From: Christensenella sp. UBA7597
GTDB lineage: Bacteria > Bacillota > Clostridia > Christensenellales > Borkfalkiaceae
Length of the DNA: 16,281 bases
Assembly (NCBI GenBank): GCA_002474405.1
Contig: DLQW01000050.1
Location: forward strand, 2,132-18,412
Direction of reading: 5' to 3'
The notes under the pieces are model-generated. The model was not told the DNA's origin. It saw nothing but the letters and a program-made list of their open reading frames with translations, and did not search any database. Of this stretch, positions 1-7,239 are shown piece by piece. Position 1 is the first letter of the stretch; each line of letters opens with the position of its first letter. The position numbers and the translations under genes are program-made.

Positions 1-454
1 TCACCGCAATTTTGCAAAGTTTCAGCGCGTTTTCGGAAATGCCCGCCGTAATGCCCGTAAAGTGAAACCACGTGGCGCCGCGAAAAATCTCGTCCCAGTT
101 AAAATCGGCTTCTTCCGCCAGCGCGATCGCCGAATCCGCGCGGTCGTATACCACTTTCGAAGCGCGCACCGAAGAGCCGCGTTCCAGATAGTAAACGCCC
201 ATCCGGTTGCCGCCGCGCGCGATGTGTTCCGTGCACACGCCGAAACTTTTCAGCACGGAAACCGCCCCGTCCGCCACCGCGTTTTGGGGCAGTTTCGTTA
301 CAAATTCCGCAGGTATGCCCAGCTGCGCAAGCGAACACGCCACATTGCTTTCCGCCCCGCCGTACGTCGCCTCGTATACGGGCGTTCTGCCGATGCGATT
401 GTGATTTTGCGGCGTCAGCCGCAGCATAATTTCCCCGAACGTTACAACTTTCAT
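1..454 (-). CDS. kdgK: 2-keto-3-deoxygluconate kinase (PfkB family), 3' end cut by window
   Basis: Predicted to phosphorylate 2-keto-3-deoxygluconate to KDPG with ATP in the cytosol. The first 151 residues are visible; the C-terminal half with the ATP site and catalytic Asp lies off the window. What is seen: an N-terminal VVTFGEIMLRL strand, the PfkB sugar-binding motif GGAESN at residues 32-37, and the stretch VVYDRADSA at residues 101-109, which is characteristic of KDG kinases within the PfkB family. The ATG at 454 follows a weak AGG about 10 nt upstream. It lies 53 bases after the lipoprotein gene and is third in an apparent operon beginning with the KDPG aldolase, which makes KDG the most likely substrate. 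Other PfkB sugar kinases (for example fructokinase) are possible but fit the context less well. Confidence 0.88.
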   Translation of the reverse strand, partial: MKVVTFGEIMLRLTPQNHNRIGRTPVYEATYGGAESNVACSLAQLGIPAEFVTKLPQNAVADGAVSVLKSFGVCTEHIARGGNRMGVYYLERGSSVRASKVVYDRADSAIALAEEADFNWDEIFRGATWFHFTGITAGISENALKLCKIAV

Positions 455-507
455 CGTTTTTTACCTGTTATCCGTATTTTTTGTTTTCAATGACGCCGAA
501 AGCAGAA

Positions 508-2142
508 TTATCGACGGTACATTCCTTTGATTTGCACGCCGAAAGGCACGTTTTGCGCATTTTCTACGGTAAACCGCAGATACGTATCGCCGTTTTTCCA
601 TGCCCGCACGTTTCCGCCGCCGAACAACGCCGTATTCAGATCGCTTTGCATAATGCCGTTATATGCGCCGAAAATCAATCCGTTTGTCGCCGCCGCTATA
701 TCGAACGTAACCTCGCACTCCTCGCCCGTCAGCAGTACGCGCTTCGTTTCCGAACCCTTCGTTTCGCCGCGATTCACATATTCCGCTTTCACCGAGATTT
801 CTTTTCCCGCATCCCCCGCGAACGCAATCGCCAGCTTCGTACCCGAAACGTCCGCTTTCGGAGCAAGCACAAATTCCCGATACGCCTTTCTTGCCGAAAA
901 CGCAAAATCCTGCGTGTATTCGGTTGCGTTTCTGTTCAGCGTCGGATACAACGACGTTTCCGAGCCCGCGAACACGTTCTCCAGCGCGCGCCGCACGATT
1001 GCCGTTACCACAATCTTATAGCCTTTATAAAGCCGCGGCGAATCCGTCGGCGTATAACTTTCGTCCGCGTTCATCGCCCCGATACTTTCAACGTTGATTT
1101 TTCCGCCGTACTTCGTATTGATAATTTCGGAATATTCGTTGTCTTTTTCCGTAAGCGATTTGCCGATTACCGTGTTTTCGATAAACTCAACCAGTTTTTC
1201 CGCTTCGAAAAAATCATAGCCGGTATACGGAATTTCCGCAAGCAGTTTTCGGTAAGCGGCTTCGCTGTACACGCCGTCCGCGGTTTTGCCGCACAAAATC
1301 TGCGCAATCGCCGTTTTCATTTTCTGCACGTTGCCTGCCGAGGAAAACGCTTCGTAAGAAGCCTCCGTCAATCCTTTTCCCCATTGCCACACTTTTTCGG
1401 CAACGGGCGTTTCAATCAATGTCGGCACTATCCCCGCTTGCTTAATTTTATAATATTCGCCGTTAATTGCGCCGCTGAATTTCAAGCAAGTGTTATCATC
1501 AAAAAAATTGTCGTCCCCCGAATTCTGAATCGACTTCTGATATTCTTTGATATCGCCGATGTCCGCGTTTGTTACTTCCGTATCCGTCTGTTTTTCGGCA
1601 AGGAGCGTTTCGGAAGATACTTCCGCCGCGTTGCCGCCGAAAGCATAATTTTGTTCGCCGTCTTTCAGGGGCAGCGTTGCGGCGTTCCCCCGCGCGTACG
1701 AACCGTAAACGTAAACAAGGCGAAAGAAAATATCCTGCGTAAGAATAGAAATCTGACGGTCGAGCAATTCTTCAAACGTTTTCGTTTCGCCGCGCTCGTT
1801 GGTGTAACCCGATTTTACATAGGAGAATTTCACGCCCTGAAAACATTCGGAAGCGGATTTCAGCGCAGCGGGCTCGGAGTCGTTTTCGGTATACCCGCAA
1901 ACCGAGCAGACGTTTCTGCCGCCGCTATAAATATGCACCGATTTTTCGCCCGATTTTCCGCAAGTTTGGCACAGTTGCCAATGCCCCGATTCGTCGCATT
2001 GATAGGTCTCGCCGAAAGAATGCGTATGCGTTTCTTCCCCGTTCGGTTTTTCGTTTCCGTCGCCGGAACTACCCGAACAGGCGGCAAACGAAAATAGCAG
2101 ACACGCCGCCGTTACTGCCGCGAAAAACTTGCTTTTTTTCAT
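508..2142 (-). CDS. Putative lipoprotein of unknown function with zinc-ribbon-like CXXC pairs
   Basis: Function not recognised. The protein has 544 residues. A type II signal peptide is clear: MKKSKFF, a hydrophobic core at about 8-20, and a lipobox ending FAAC with the lipidated Cys at 22, so it should be anchored outside the membrane. A Ser/Gly-rich linker follows. A Cys/His-rich segment comes at about 39-84: CQTC at 58-61, CSVC at 79-82, an extra C49, and His at 39, 41, 54 and 70. This resembles the short HWxxCxxCG repeats found in surface proteins of Clostridia and could bind zinc. The remaining roughly 450 residues match no family I know; the last 110 look beta-rich. The ATG at 2142 has a G-rich AGGGGG ribosome site about 12 nt upstream. 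It sits between the KDPG aldolase and KDG kinase genes on the same strand, with gaps of 126 and 53 bases. Confidence 0.8.
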   Translation of the reverse strand: MKKSKFFAAVTAACLLFSFAACSGSSGDGNEKPNGEETHTHSFGETYQCDESGHWQLCQTCGKSGEKSVHIYSGGRNVCSVCGYTENDSEPAALKSASECFQGVKFSYVKSGYTNERGETKTFEELLDRQISILTQDIFFRLVYVYGSYARGNAATLPLKDGEQNYAFGGNAAEVSSETLLAEKQTDTEVTNADIGDIKEYQKSIQNSGDDNFFDDNTCLKFSGAINGEYYKIKQAGIVPTLIETPVAEKVWQWGKGLTEASYEAFSSAGNVQKMKTAIAQILCGKTADGVYSEAAYRKLLAEIPYTGYDFFEAEKLVEFIENTVIGKSLTEKDNEYSEIINTKYGGKINVESIGAMNADESYTPTDSPRLYKGYKIVVTAIVRRALENVFAGSETSLYPTLNRNATEYTQDFAFSARKAYREFVLAPKADVSGTKLAIAFAGDAGKEISVKAEYVNRGETKGSETKRVLLTGEECEVTFDIAAATNGLIFGAYNGIMQSDLNTALFGGGNVRAWKNGDTYLRFTVENAQNVPFGVQIKGMYRR

Positions 2143-2268
2143 TGTTTTAATAATCCCCCTCGGAGTTTATTTTCCTCTTGTTGCCGCACGGAAATTCCCC
2201 ATCGAAAAACCGCGGAAAACAATCCCTTCCGGCGCCCTTTTCAGAACCGCCTCCGCGGAACAACGCCG

Positions 2269-3243
2269 TTACTTGTTTTCAATCAGGTGCCAGGCAAACC
2301 CGCAGATTTCTTCGTTCAGATAGGCAAAATAAATATGCCCCGATTCGTCGCGCTTGAACGACGATTCGTCAAACGTGAAGCCGGCCGCCCTGATTCTCGC
2401 CATCGCGCGTTCCGCGTTCGTGGTGCCTATCGCCACGTGCCCGCATCTGCCTCTGCCGCCGTTTTTCATCAGCTCCGCCTTATCTTCCGCAAACACGCTG
2501 ACGGGCGTTTCGCGCGGTTCGAATCCGAACGCCTTTTTTAAAAGTTCCGCACCCGCAAACGCCTCTTTGTCTCCCGCGCAGTTTATCCCGATATGCGCCA
2601 CGGAATACCCCAGCATTTTCTTCGTCGCCTTTTCGCACAGCGCCGTAATCCCCGCGTAATCTCCGTTTTTCATCAGCGTTTCCGGCGTCAGCCAGCTGCC
2701 GCCGCAACACACGACTTTTTTAAACGCGAGATACCCGTTCAGGTTCTCCTCGTTGATTCCGCCCGTCGGCATAAAATTCATATCCCGATAGGGCGCGGAA
2801 AGCGCTTTGATCGCCGCCAGTCCGCCCGATTGTTCCGCCGGGAAGAATTTCACGAAGTCCAGCCCCGCTTCCATCGCCGCTTCTATCTGCGTCGCGCTCG
2901 ATACCCCCGGCACAAACGGCACGCCCAGAGAAACGCAATGCGCCGTAACGCGTTCGTTGAAGCCGGGCGCCACGCAGAACTGCGCCCCCGCTTCGATGGC
3001 TTCGTCCGCCTGATCCTCGGTAAGCACCGTTCCCGCGCCCACCGTAAGTTCGGGGCGCGCCTTGCGCATCGCGGCAATCAGATCCGCCGCCCCCGCCGCA
3101 CGGAAAGTTACCTCCGCCGCGTACACGCCGCCACGGTATAACGCGTCGGCAAGAGCCGCGCCGTCCGTGCCGGCAACCGGCTTGATGACGGGCACCAGCC
3201 CCGCTTCGTACAGTTTGTTTTTCACGTTGTCCGAAATTTTCAT
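2269..3243 (-). CDS. eda: KDPG / 4-hydroxy-2-oxoglutarate aldolase fused to a VOC (glyoxalase-like) domain
   Basis: A class I aldolase that splits 2-keto-3-deoxy-6-phosphogluconate into pyruvate and glyceraldehyde-3-phosphate. Residues 1-210 form the complete (beta/alpha)8 aldolase. Its active-site residues are E44 and R48 (in AEVTFR), T72 (in GAGTVL), and the Schiff-base lysine K132 (in FVKFFPAE). PTGGI at 159-163 and GGSWL at 181-185 are the phosphate-binding loops. The usual protein is about 205-215 residues; this one has 324. Residues 213-324 look like a two-module VOC domain: AHIGIN at 216-221, AELMKN at 256-261, GHVAIG at 268-273 and a closing FAWHLIE. H217, E257, H269 and E322 sit at the four VOC metal-ligand positions. 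The ATG at 3243 has a GGGAA site just upstream. First gene of the operon with the lipoprotein and KDG kinase, driven by the promoter at 3276-3305. The aldolase call is firm; the VOC role is unknown. Confidence 0.93.
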   Translation of the reverse strand: MKISDNVKNKLYEAGLVPVIKPVAGTDGAALADALYRGGVYAAEVTFRAAGAADLIAAMRKARPELTVGAGTVLTEDQADEAIEAGAQFCVAPGFNERVTAHCVSLGVPFVPGVSSATQIEAAMEAGLDFVKFFPAEQSGGLAAIKALSAPYRDMNFMPTGGINEENLNGYLAFKKVVCCGGSWLTPETLMKNGDYAGITALCEKATKKMLGYSVAHIGINCAGDKEAFAGAELLKKAFGFEPRETPVSVFAEDKAELMKNGGRGRCGHVAIGTTNAERAMARIRAAGFTFDESSFKRDESGHIYFAYLNEEICGFAWHLIENK

Positions 3244-3275
3244 TTCTTTTCCCTGCCTTTTTTTGTTACGTATTT

Positions 3276-3305
3276 ATTATATAACAAAAACGCGGAACTT
3301 GTCAA
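3276..3305 (-). promoter_or_regulatory. Sigma-A promoter of the KDPG aldolase operon
   Basis: On the minus strand, a perfect -35 box TTGACA (plus positions 3300-3305) and a perfect -10 box TATAAT (3276-3281) are separated by 18 bp. Transcription should begin near 3269, giving a leader of about 26 nt before the aldolase ATG at 3243. The spacer is made of the 3' arm and T-run of the upstream terminator hairpin. Confidence 0.85.
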
Positions 3306-3324
3306 CCGCAAGCGCCGCGTTTTT
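3286..3324 (-). terminator. Rho-independent terminator of the ABC exporter gene, symmetric in form
   Basis: A perfect 10-bp inverted repeat, AAAAACGCGG (3286-3295) and CCGCGTTTTT (3315-3324), with a 19-nt loop. Read on the minus strand it lies 25 bases after the exporter stop codon and ends in a U-run. The A-run on the other arm means it could also act in the other direction. The loop carries the -35 box of the next promoter. Confidence 0.75.
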
Positions 3325-3349
3325 CCATAGATTCGTTCTGTTTTTTGTT

Positions 3350-6154
3350 TTATTCGGTACGCAAAGCCACCACGGGGTCTTTCTTCGCCGCCGAGGACGC
3401 GGGAATCAGCCCGGAAATCAACGTCAGCGCAACGCTCACCGCAATCATAATCAGCCCTTGCCAGAACGGAAGCGCCGCCAGCGAGGCGATGCCCGTAAGG
3501 TGTTTCAGCACCAGATTGATCGGCACCGACAGCAGATACGTTACCGCCACGCCGAACGTTCCCGCAAACAACCCGATTAAAAACGTTTCCGCGTTGAACA
3601 GATGGCGGATATCCTTCTTCCGCGCGCCCAGCGAACGCAGCACGCCGATTTCTTTCGTGCGCTCCACCACGGAAACATACGTGATAATGCCTATCATCAC
3701 CGAAGAAACCACCAGCGAAATGGCGGTGAACGCCACCAGCACGTACGTTACCGCGTTCAGCATCGTCTGCACCATGCTCATCATCGTACCCACCGTATCG
3801 GTATACGTAACTTTCTGCGCCGTATCGTGCGAATCGTTCCACGCGTCAAGATAAGAAATCACCTTTTCTTTCGTATCGAAATCGGAAGGATAAATCGAAA
3901 TCGTGCGCACTTTGTCGCTGCCGCTCAGCGCCTGCAGCGCCTTATCAACGGAAACGTTGAAATATTTATCTTTCAGAAACGCGTCCAGCATACCCGAAAC
4001 CGCGGAATCTTCCCCCGCGGACGGGAAATAATTTTTCATGATTTCGCCCGAAACGTACGAATCGTTCAGATGCTGCGCCGGCGAGCGGTAAATATCCGTT
4101 TCCAGCCGCGCCAGTTTCTGCCCGTCGGGCACGCCCGCGTTGTACAAATCGATGAGTTCGTTCACGGAATCTTTGATGTTGCTCTGCTCGTTCACCCACT
4201 TCACGATTGCGGACTTTTTATTTTCTTCCACAAATTTTTTCGCCAGGTTTTCCGTGATGTTCAGCCCTTTCTGCAAGCACCCGTAATCCAGCCCGTCTTT
4301 CAGTTTCAGTATCCCTTTTACCGTCAGCTTCACGCCTGCGCCGTCCGCCGCGTCAAGATTCGCGTCCGCGCCCGTCCGCTCGCCCGAATAGGTAAACGGA
4401 TACGTGTCCGACGGGTCGTTTTCCTTATACACGGCGTCGTTGTAATACAGCGTGTACTGTTTCGAAAGCAGGGTGGAATACGGAATCAGTTTAGAAGCTT
4501 CCGGGTCCTTACCCGCAACGCTTCCGCCGTCCGGCGCGTTATCGAAATACGTTAAAAATTTCGTCTCTTCTATAAAGCCCAGCTGCGCCATCAGAAGGTC
4601 TATCGCCGTGTTGTCGCTGCCGATCACAAGCACGCATTCGCTTTCGTTTTCGGGGAATCCGCCCGCCACAAGGTCGTACTGCGAAAGCACGTATTCGCCG
4701 TAGCGCGCGTCGGAAAAATCGCTTGTTCCCGGCATTTTCGAAACCACCGCGCCCAGCATGCTCACCATGCCCGCCAGCTCTTTATATTGCTCCGCGTTCT
4801 TCGTCAGCTCGTCGGTGTAAAACTGTTTCAGCGAGGAAAGCGAACGGTATTCCGTGTGCAGCTCCGCCTCCGTCGCGCCCACCTGCACGTCCGTAAAAAG
4901 ATTGTCGGAGAACGTTTCGCCGAAATCGTAACTCACGGCGTTATAAATTTTTTCGTCCATCGCCGCCACATAAGCAAGATATTCGTCCGAAATGTCGTTT
5001 TTCACCGTCATGCCGCCCGCAATCTTCGTTACGAACGAATCCACGTACACCTGATCGCCGATTTTCGATAAATCGGGCAAATCCTCCGCGCGCGTGCTCA
5101 TGCCCGTCATCACCGCCGAAAAATCCACCGACGTTTCCGTTATCTGCAGCGGATAGCGCGAAAGCATGTTTTCTTCCGTCTTTCTGATGTACGCGTTAAA
5201 CCCGCTCGAAAGCGCCAGCACAAGGCATACGCTGATGATGCCGATGCTCCCCGCCACCGAAGTCAGCGTCGTCCGCCCTTTCTTGGTTTTCAGATTCCGC
5301 GCCGAAAGCCCCAGCGACGTCCCGAACGACATCGCCGCTTTTTCCCGCTTCTTTCCGCCCTGTTTTCTCTTCGCTTTCTTTTCCGCGCGGAACGCCGCCA
5401 GCTTCCGCAAAATTTCCTCGTCCGTCAGATTTTTCGCTTTCACCGCTTCCAGCAGCCCTTTCCGCTCCTCGCCCGCGTCGTACGGGTTGGAATCGGATAC
5501 CACGCGCCCGTCGGAAAGCCGCACGATGCGCGAAGAATACTTTTCCGCCAGCTCCGGGTTGTGCGTAACCATAATCACCAGCCGTTCGCCCGCAATCTCG
5601 CGGATCAGCTCCATAATCTGTACGCTCGTCGCGCTGTCCAGCGCCCCCGTCGGCTCGTCGGCAAGCAATATTTCGGGACTGTTCACCAGCGCCCGCGCAA
5701 TCGCCACGCGCTGCATCTGCCCGCCGGAAAGCTGGTTCGGCTTTTTGTTCATTTCCTTTTCCAGCCCCACCCGTTTCAGGGCTTCGGCGGCGCGTTTTTT
5801 CCGCTCCGCTTTCGATACGCCCGCAATCGTCAGCGCGATTTCCACGTTGCCGAGAATCGTCTGGTGCGGAATCAGATTATACGATTGAAACACAAACCCG
5901 ATGCGGTGGTTTCTGTACACGTCCCAGTCGCCGTCCGTAAAATTTTTCGTGGAAACGCCGCAGATTTCCAGATCGCCCGAAGTATATTTATCCAGCCCGC
6001 CGATGATGTTTAACAGCGTGGTTTTTCCGCACCCGGACTGCCCCAGAATCGACACGAATTCGTTTTTTCTGAAGTCCAGCGAAATGCCTTTCAGCGCGTG
6101 CACCGTATTGCCCACGCCGCCGTAATCCTTCGTGATGTTTTTAAGTCGTAACAT
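3350..6154 (-). CDS. MacB-type ABC exporter, ATPase fused to FtsX-like permease
   Basis: A single 934-residue chain with an ATPase and a permease, predicted to sit in the membrane as a homodimer. ATPase, residues 1-225: Walker A GQSGCGKT (38-45), Q-loop Q90, signature LSGGQ (142-146), Walker B ILLADEP (162-168), H-loop H198. A charged linker (about 235-275) follows, rich in Lys and Arg. Then TM1 at about 297-318, a large extracellular part at about 320-795, and three TM helices at about 804-828, 858-880 and 900-918, with the FtsX-type ERTKEIGVLRSLGA between the first two. This is MacB/LolC topology, which does mechanotransmission or export rather than classic import. The ATG at 6154 is chosen because GGAG lies 9 nt upstream; a TTG at 6208 would extend it by 18 residues. 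Lies downstream of the MarR gene on the same strand, so probably under its control. The substrate (peptide, antimicrobial or lipid) cannot be told. Confidence 0.9.
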   Translation of the reverse strand: MLRLKNITKDYGGVGNTVHALKGISLDFRKNEFVSILGQSGCGKTTLLNIIGGLDKYTSGDLEICGVSTKNFTDGDWDVYRNHRIGFVFQSYNLIPHQTILGNVEIALTIAGVSKAERKKRAAEALKRVGLEKEMNKKPNQLSGGQMQRVAIARALVNSPEILLADEPTGALDSATSVQIMELIREIAGERLVIMVTHNPELAEKYSSRIVRLSDGRVVSDSNPYDAGEERKGLLEAVKAKNLTDEEILRKLAAFRAEKKAKRKQGGKKREKAAMSFGTSLGLSARNLKTKKGRTTLTSVAGSIGIISVCLVLALSSGFNAYIRKTEENMLSRYPLQITETSVDFSAVMTGMSTRAEDLPDLSKIGDQVYVDSFVTKIAGGMTVKNDISDEYLAYVAAMDEKIYNAVSYDFGETFSDNLFTDVQVGATEAELHTEYRSLSSLKQFYTDELTKNAEQYKELAGMVSMLGAVVSKMPGTSDFSDARYGEYVLSQYDLVAGGFPENESECVLVIGSDNTAIDLLMAQLGFIEETKFLTYFDNAPDGGSVAGKDPEASKLIPYSTLLSKQYTLYYNDAVYKENDPSDTYPFTYSGERTGADANLDAADGAGVKLTVKGILKLKDGLDYGCLQKGLNITENLAKKFVEENKKSAIVKWVNEQSNIKDSVNELIDLYNAGVPDGQKLARLETDIYRSPAQHLNDSYVSGEIMKNYFPSAGEDSAVSGMLDAFLKDKYFNVSVDKALQALSGSDKVRTISIYPSDFDTKEKVISYLDAWNDSHDTAQKVTYTDTVGTMMSMVQTMLNAVTYVLVAFTAISLVVSSVMIGIITYVSVVERTKEIGVLRSLGARKKDIRHLFNAETFLIGLFAGTFGVAVTYLLSVPINLVLKHLTGIASLAALPFWQGLIMIAVSVALTLISGLIPASSAAKKDPVVALRTE

Positions 6155-6461
6155 AAGCTTTTCTCCGTTACTTAAAATTTCTTTGCCCGCAAAAAAACGT
6201 TTCCGCAAGGCTTTACGCCGAACGTTTCGTATCGCCGGGTGTTGCCTGTTTCCCGCACTTCGTTTTTTGCCCCGCCGCTTTCCTCGCCGCGGTTTCTTAG
6301 CTTCCGCGCCCGTCGTTTTTATCCAGCCGCTTTCCGCCGCCGCTTTCTTTCCTGCGGTCCCTTACGCCTTTATACGAAACAAAGCGAAGATCAACTCTTC
6401 GCTTTGCCGGAAAAACCTGTTCATTCTTCCGCGCCGCAGGCACGGAATTTTTCTTCGGAAT
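6155..6461. other. 307-base gap between MarR gene and exporter gene
   Basis: No gene is supported here. The stretch holds the hairpin at 6380-6406 and a purine-rich minus strand with the 10-mer GCCGCTTTCC (plus sense) at 6274-6283 and 6326-6335, and nine of its ten bases again at 6339-6347. I found no convincing promoter for the exporter; its ribosome site GGAG is just before 6154. Confidence 0.6.
6380..6406 (-). terminator. Hairpin after MarR gene, likely terminator or leaky attenuator
   Basis: A perfect 11-bp inverted repeat, CAAAGCGAAGA and TCTTCGCTTTG, with a 5-nt loop. On the minus strand it begins 55 bases after the MarR stop codon and is followed by TTTCGT, a short and interrupted T-run. 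Read-through would reach the exporter gene, for which no other promoter is evident. Confidence 0.6.
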
Positions 6462-6899
6462 TTATCTTACGTTTCTGTAAACGGAATCGGAGAACTCTTC
6501 CACGAGTTTAATCATCTGATTCGCCTTGTCTACGCCGAAATCGTTGATGACCTTGTTTACCACTTCGCCCATCTTCTTTCTCTGCGCAAGATACATTTCT
6601 TTCGCCTTTCCGTCCAGCACGATGTACGCGATTTTCTTATCCACGTCGTCGGGAACGCGCTTAACAAGCCCCTTCGCCGAAAGACGGTTTACCATCTGCG
6701 AAATCGCCGAGCGGGTAACGCCCACTTTATCCGCAAGTTCGGTGGAAATCAGGCGTTCGCCCTTCTTGTCCGCCGCAACGATCTCTTCCAGCATTCTCAT
6801 TTCGGAATTGTTGAAAGACTTCTTTCCTCTGACGAACACAACGTTCTGCATCGTGCGCGTCATGTTCTGAATTTTGCCTAAATACGTTTCTCCGGTCAT
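6462..6899 (-). CDS. MarR-family transcriptional regulator
   Basis: A 145-residue DNA-binding repressor, usual length for MarR. The winged helix-turn-helix is at about 35-100: the recognition part reads STELADKVGVTRSAISQMV (52-70), and the wing carries the acidic, basic VPDDVDKKIAYIVL motif (82-95, the family's D-x-R/K-R wing). The flanking helices would form the dimer. MarR proteins normally bind short palindromes and let go on binding a small ligand. The ATG at 6899 has a strong GGGAGG site 8 nt upstream. A consensus promoter and a perfect 15-bp palindrome just ahead of the gene point to autoregulation. The exporter downstream on the same strand is the likely second target. The ligand is unknown. 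Confidence 0.92.
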   Translation of the reverse strand: MTGETYLGKIQNMTRTMQNVVFVRGKKSFNNSEMRMLEEIVAADKKGERLISTELADKVGVTRSAISQMVNRLSAKGLVKRVPDDVDKKIAYIVLDGKAKEMYLAQRKKMGEVVNKVINDFGVDKANQMIKLVEEFSDSVYRNVR

Positions 6900-6931
6900 A
6901 GTTTTACCTCCCGTTCCCGTCCTGATATTTT

Positions 6932-6946
6932 TTGTCGAATCGACAA
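6932..6946. promoter_or_regulatory. Palindromic operator, probably for the MarR regulator
   Basis: TTGTCGAATCGACAA (plus sense) is a perfect 7-1-7 palindrome. It lies just downstream of the expected start of marR transcription (about +4 to +18), so a bound dimer would block RNA polymerase. Size and symmetry suit a MarR dimer. I saw no second copy ahead of the exporter gene. Confidence 0.7.
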
Positions 6947-6956
6947 GGACACCTTT

Positions 6957-6984
6957 ATTATACGCCGATTTCAGAAATTGTCAA
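6957..6984 (-). promoter_or_regulatory. Sigma-A promoter of the MarR gene
   Basis: Minus strand: -35 TTGACA (6979-6984), 16-bp spacer, -10 TATAAT (6957-6962). Expected start near 6950, about 50 nt before the ATG at 6899. The operator palindrome at 6932-6946 lies directly downstream. Confidence 0.85.
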
Positions 6985-7113
6985 CAAAAATATAAGTACT
7001 TTTGTAGGTTTTCACGATATTTTCATTTTTCGCCGTTTTTTTTGGGCAATTTGCCTAAAAAAGCCCCGAAATCCACGTTTTTTCGGCTTTAAGCCTTTTC
7101 AAAATGTTTTTTA

Positions 7114-7126
7114 AACCGATACGGTT
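7114..7126. promoter_or_regulatory. Small dyad AACCG-ATA-CGGTT, possible operator
   Basis: A 5-3-5 palindrome in the otherwise empty region between the divergent marR and aminopeptidase promoters (6985-7210). The flanks extend it imperfectly (TTAAACCG / CGGTTAAA). It could be a binding site for an unknown regulator; chance is not excluded. The rest of the stretch is AT-rich with short runs of T. Confidence 0.25.
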
Positions 7127-7210
7127 AAACTTGAACACCCCATAAAAATCTTCTTACCAACCCGCGCTCCCGCCGCTTCTTTTCTCCGCCCCGCCGCCCG
7201 TTCAAAATGC

Positions 7211-7239
7211 TTGTCAAATAAAAAAAAGCATGCTATAAT
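7211..7239 (+). promoter_or_regulatory. Sigma-A promoter of the M18 aminopeptidase
   Basis: Plus strand: -35 TTGTCA (7211-7216), 17-bp spacer, -10 TATAAT (7234-7239), with TGC directly ahead of the -10 box (extended -10). Expected start near 7246, leaving a leader of about 105 nt before the ATG. Confidence 0.8.

Noticed and set aside
481..2097. Long open frame on the plus strand, 538 codons
   Set aside because: It lies wholly opposite the lipoprotein gene, is very rich in Arg and Phe, has no ribosome site or family match, and the opposite strand has a clear signal peptide and lipobox.
2210..2258. Two CCGCGG sites in the aldolase-lipoprotein gap that could pair ahead of a T-run
   Set aside because: Each CCGCGG is itself a palindrome, the loop would be 37 bases, and the stem only six pairs, so a terminator or attenuator is not supported.
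3602..5888. Plus-strand open frames at 3602-4555 and 5166-5888
   Set aside because: Both are opposite the ABC exporter, whose ATPase and permease motifs are unmistakable. Their composition (Arg/His/Phe-rich or Ser/Ala-rich) is that of antisense shadows.
6155..6208. TTG start at 6208 for the ABC exporter
   Set aside because: It adds 18 residues before the ATPase beta strand with no ribosome site, while the ATG at 6154 has GGAG at good distance.
6369..6394. Possible minus-strand promoter TTGATC / TATAAA for the exporter, inside the hairpin
   Set aside because: The spacer is only 14 bp and both boxes depart from consensus, despite the attractive likeness to the promoter-in-terminator at 3276-3324.
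6132..6881. Plus-strand open frame of 249 codons across the marR-exporter gap
   Set aside because: Most of it is opposite MarR and the exporter start. The part over the gap is low-complexity Phe/Arg/Ala with no ribosome site.
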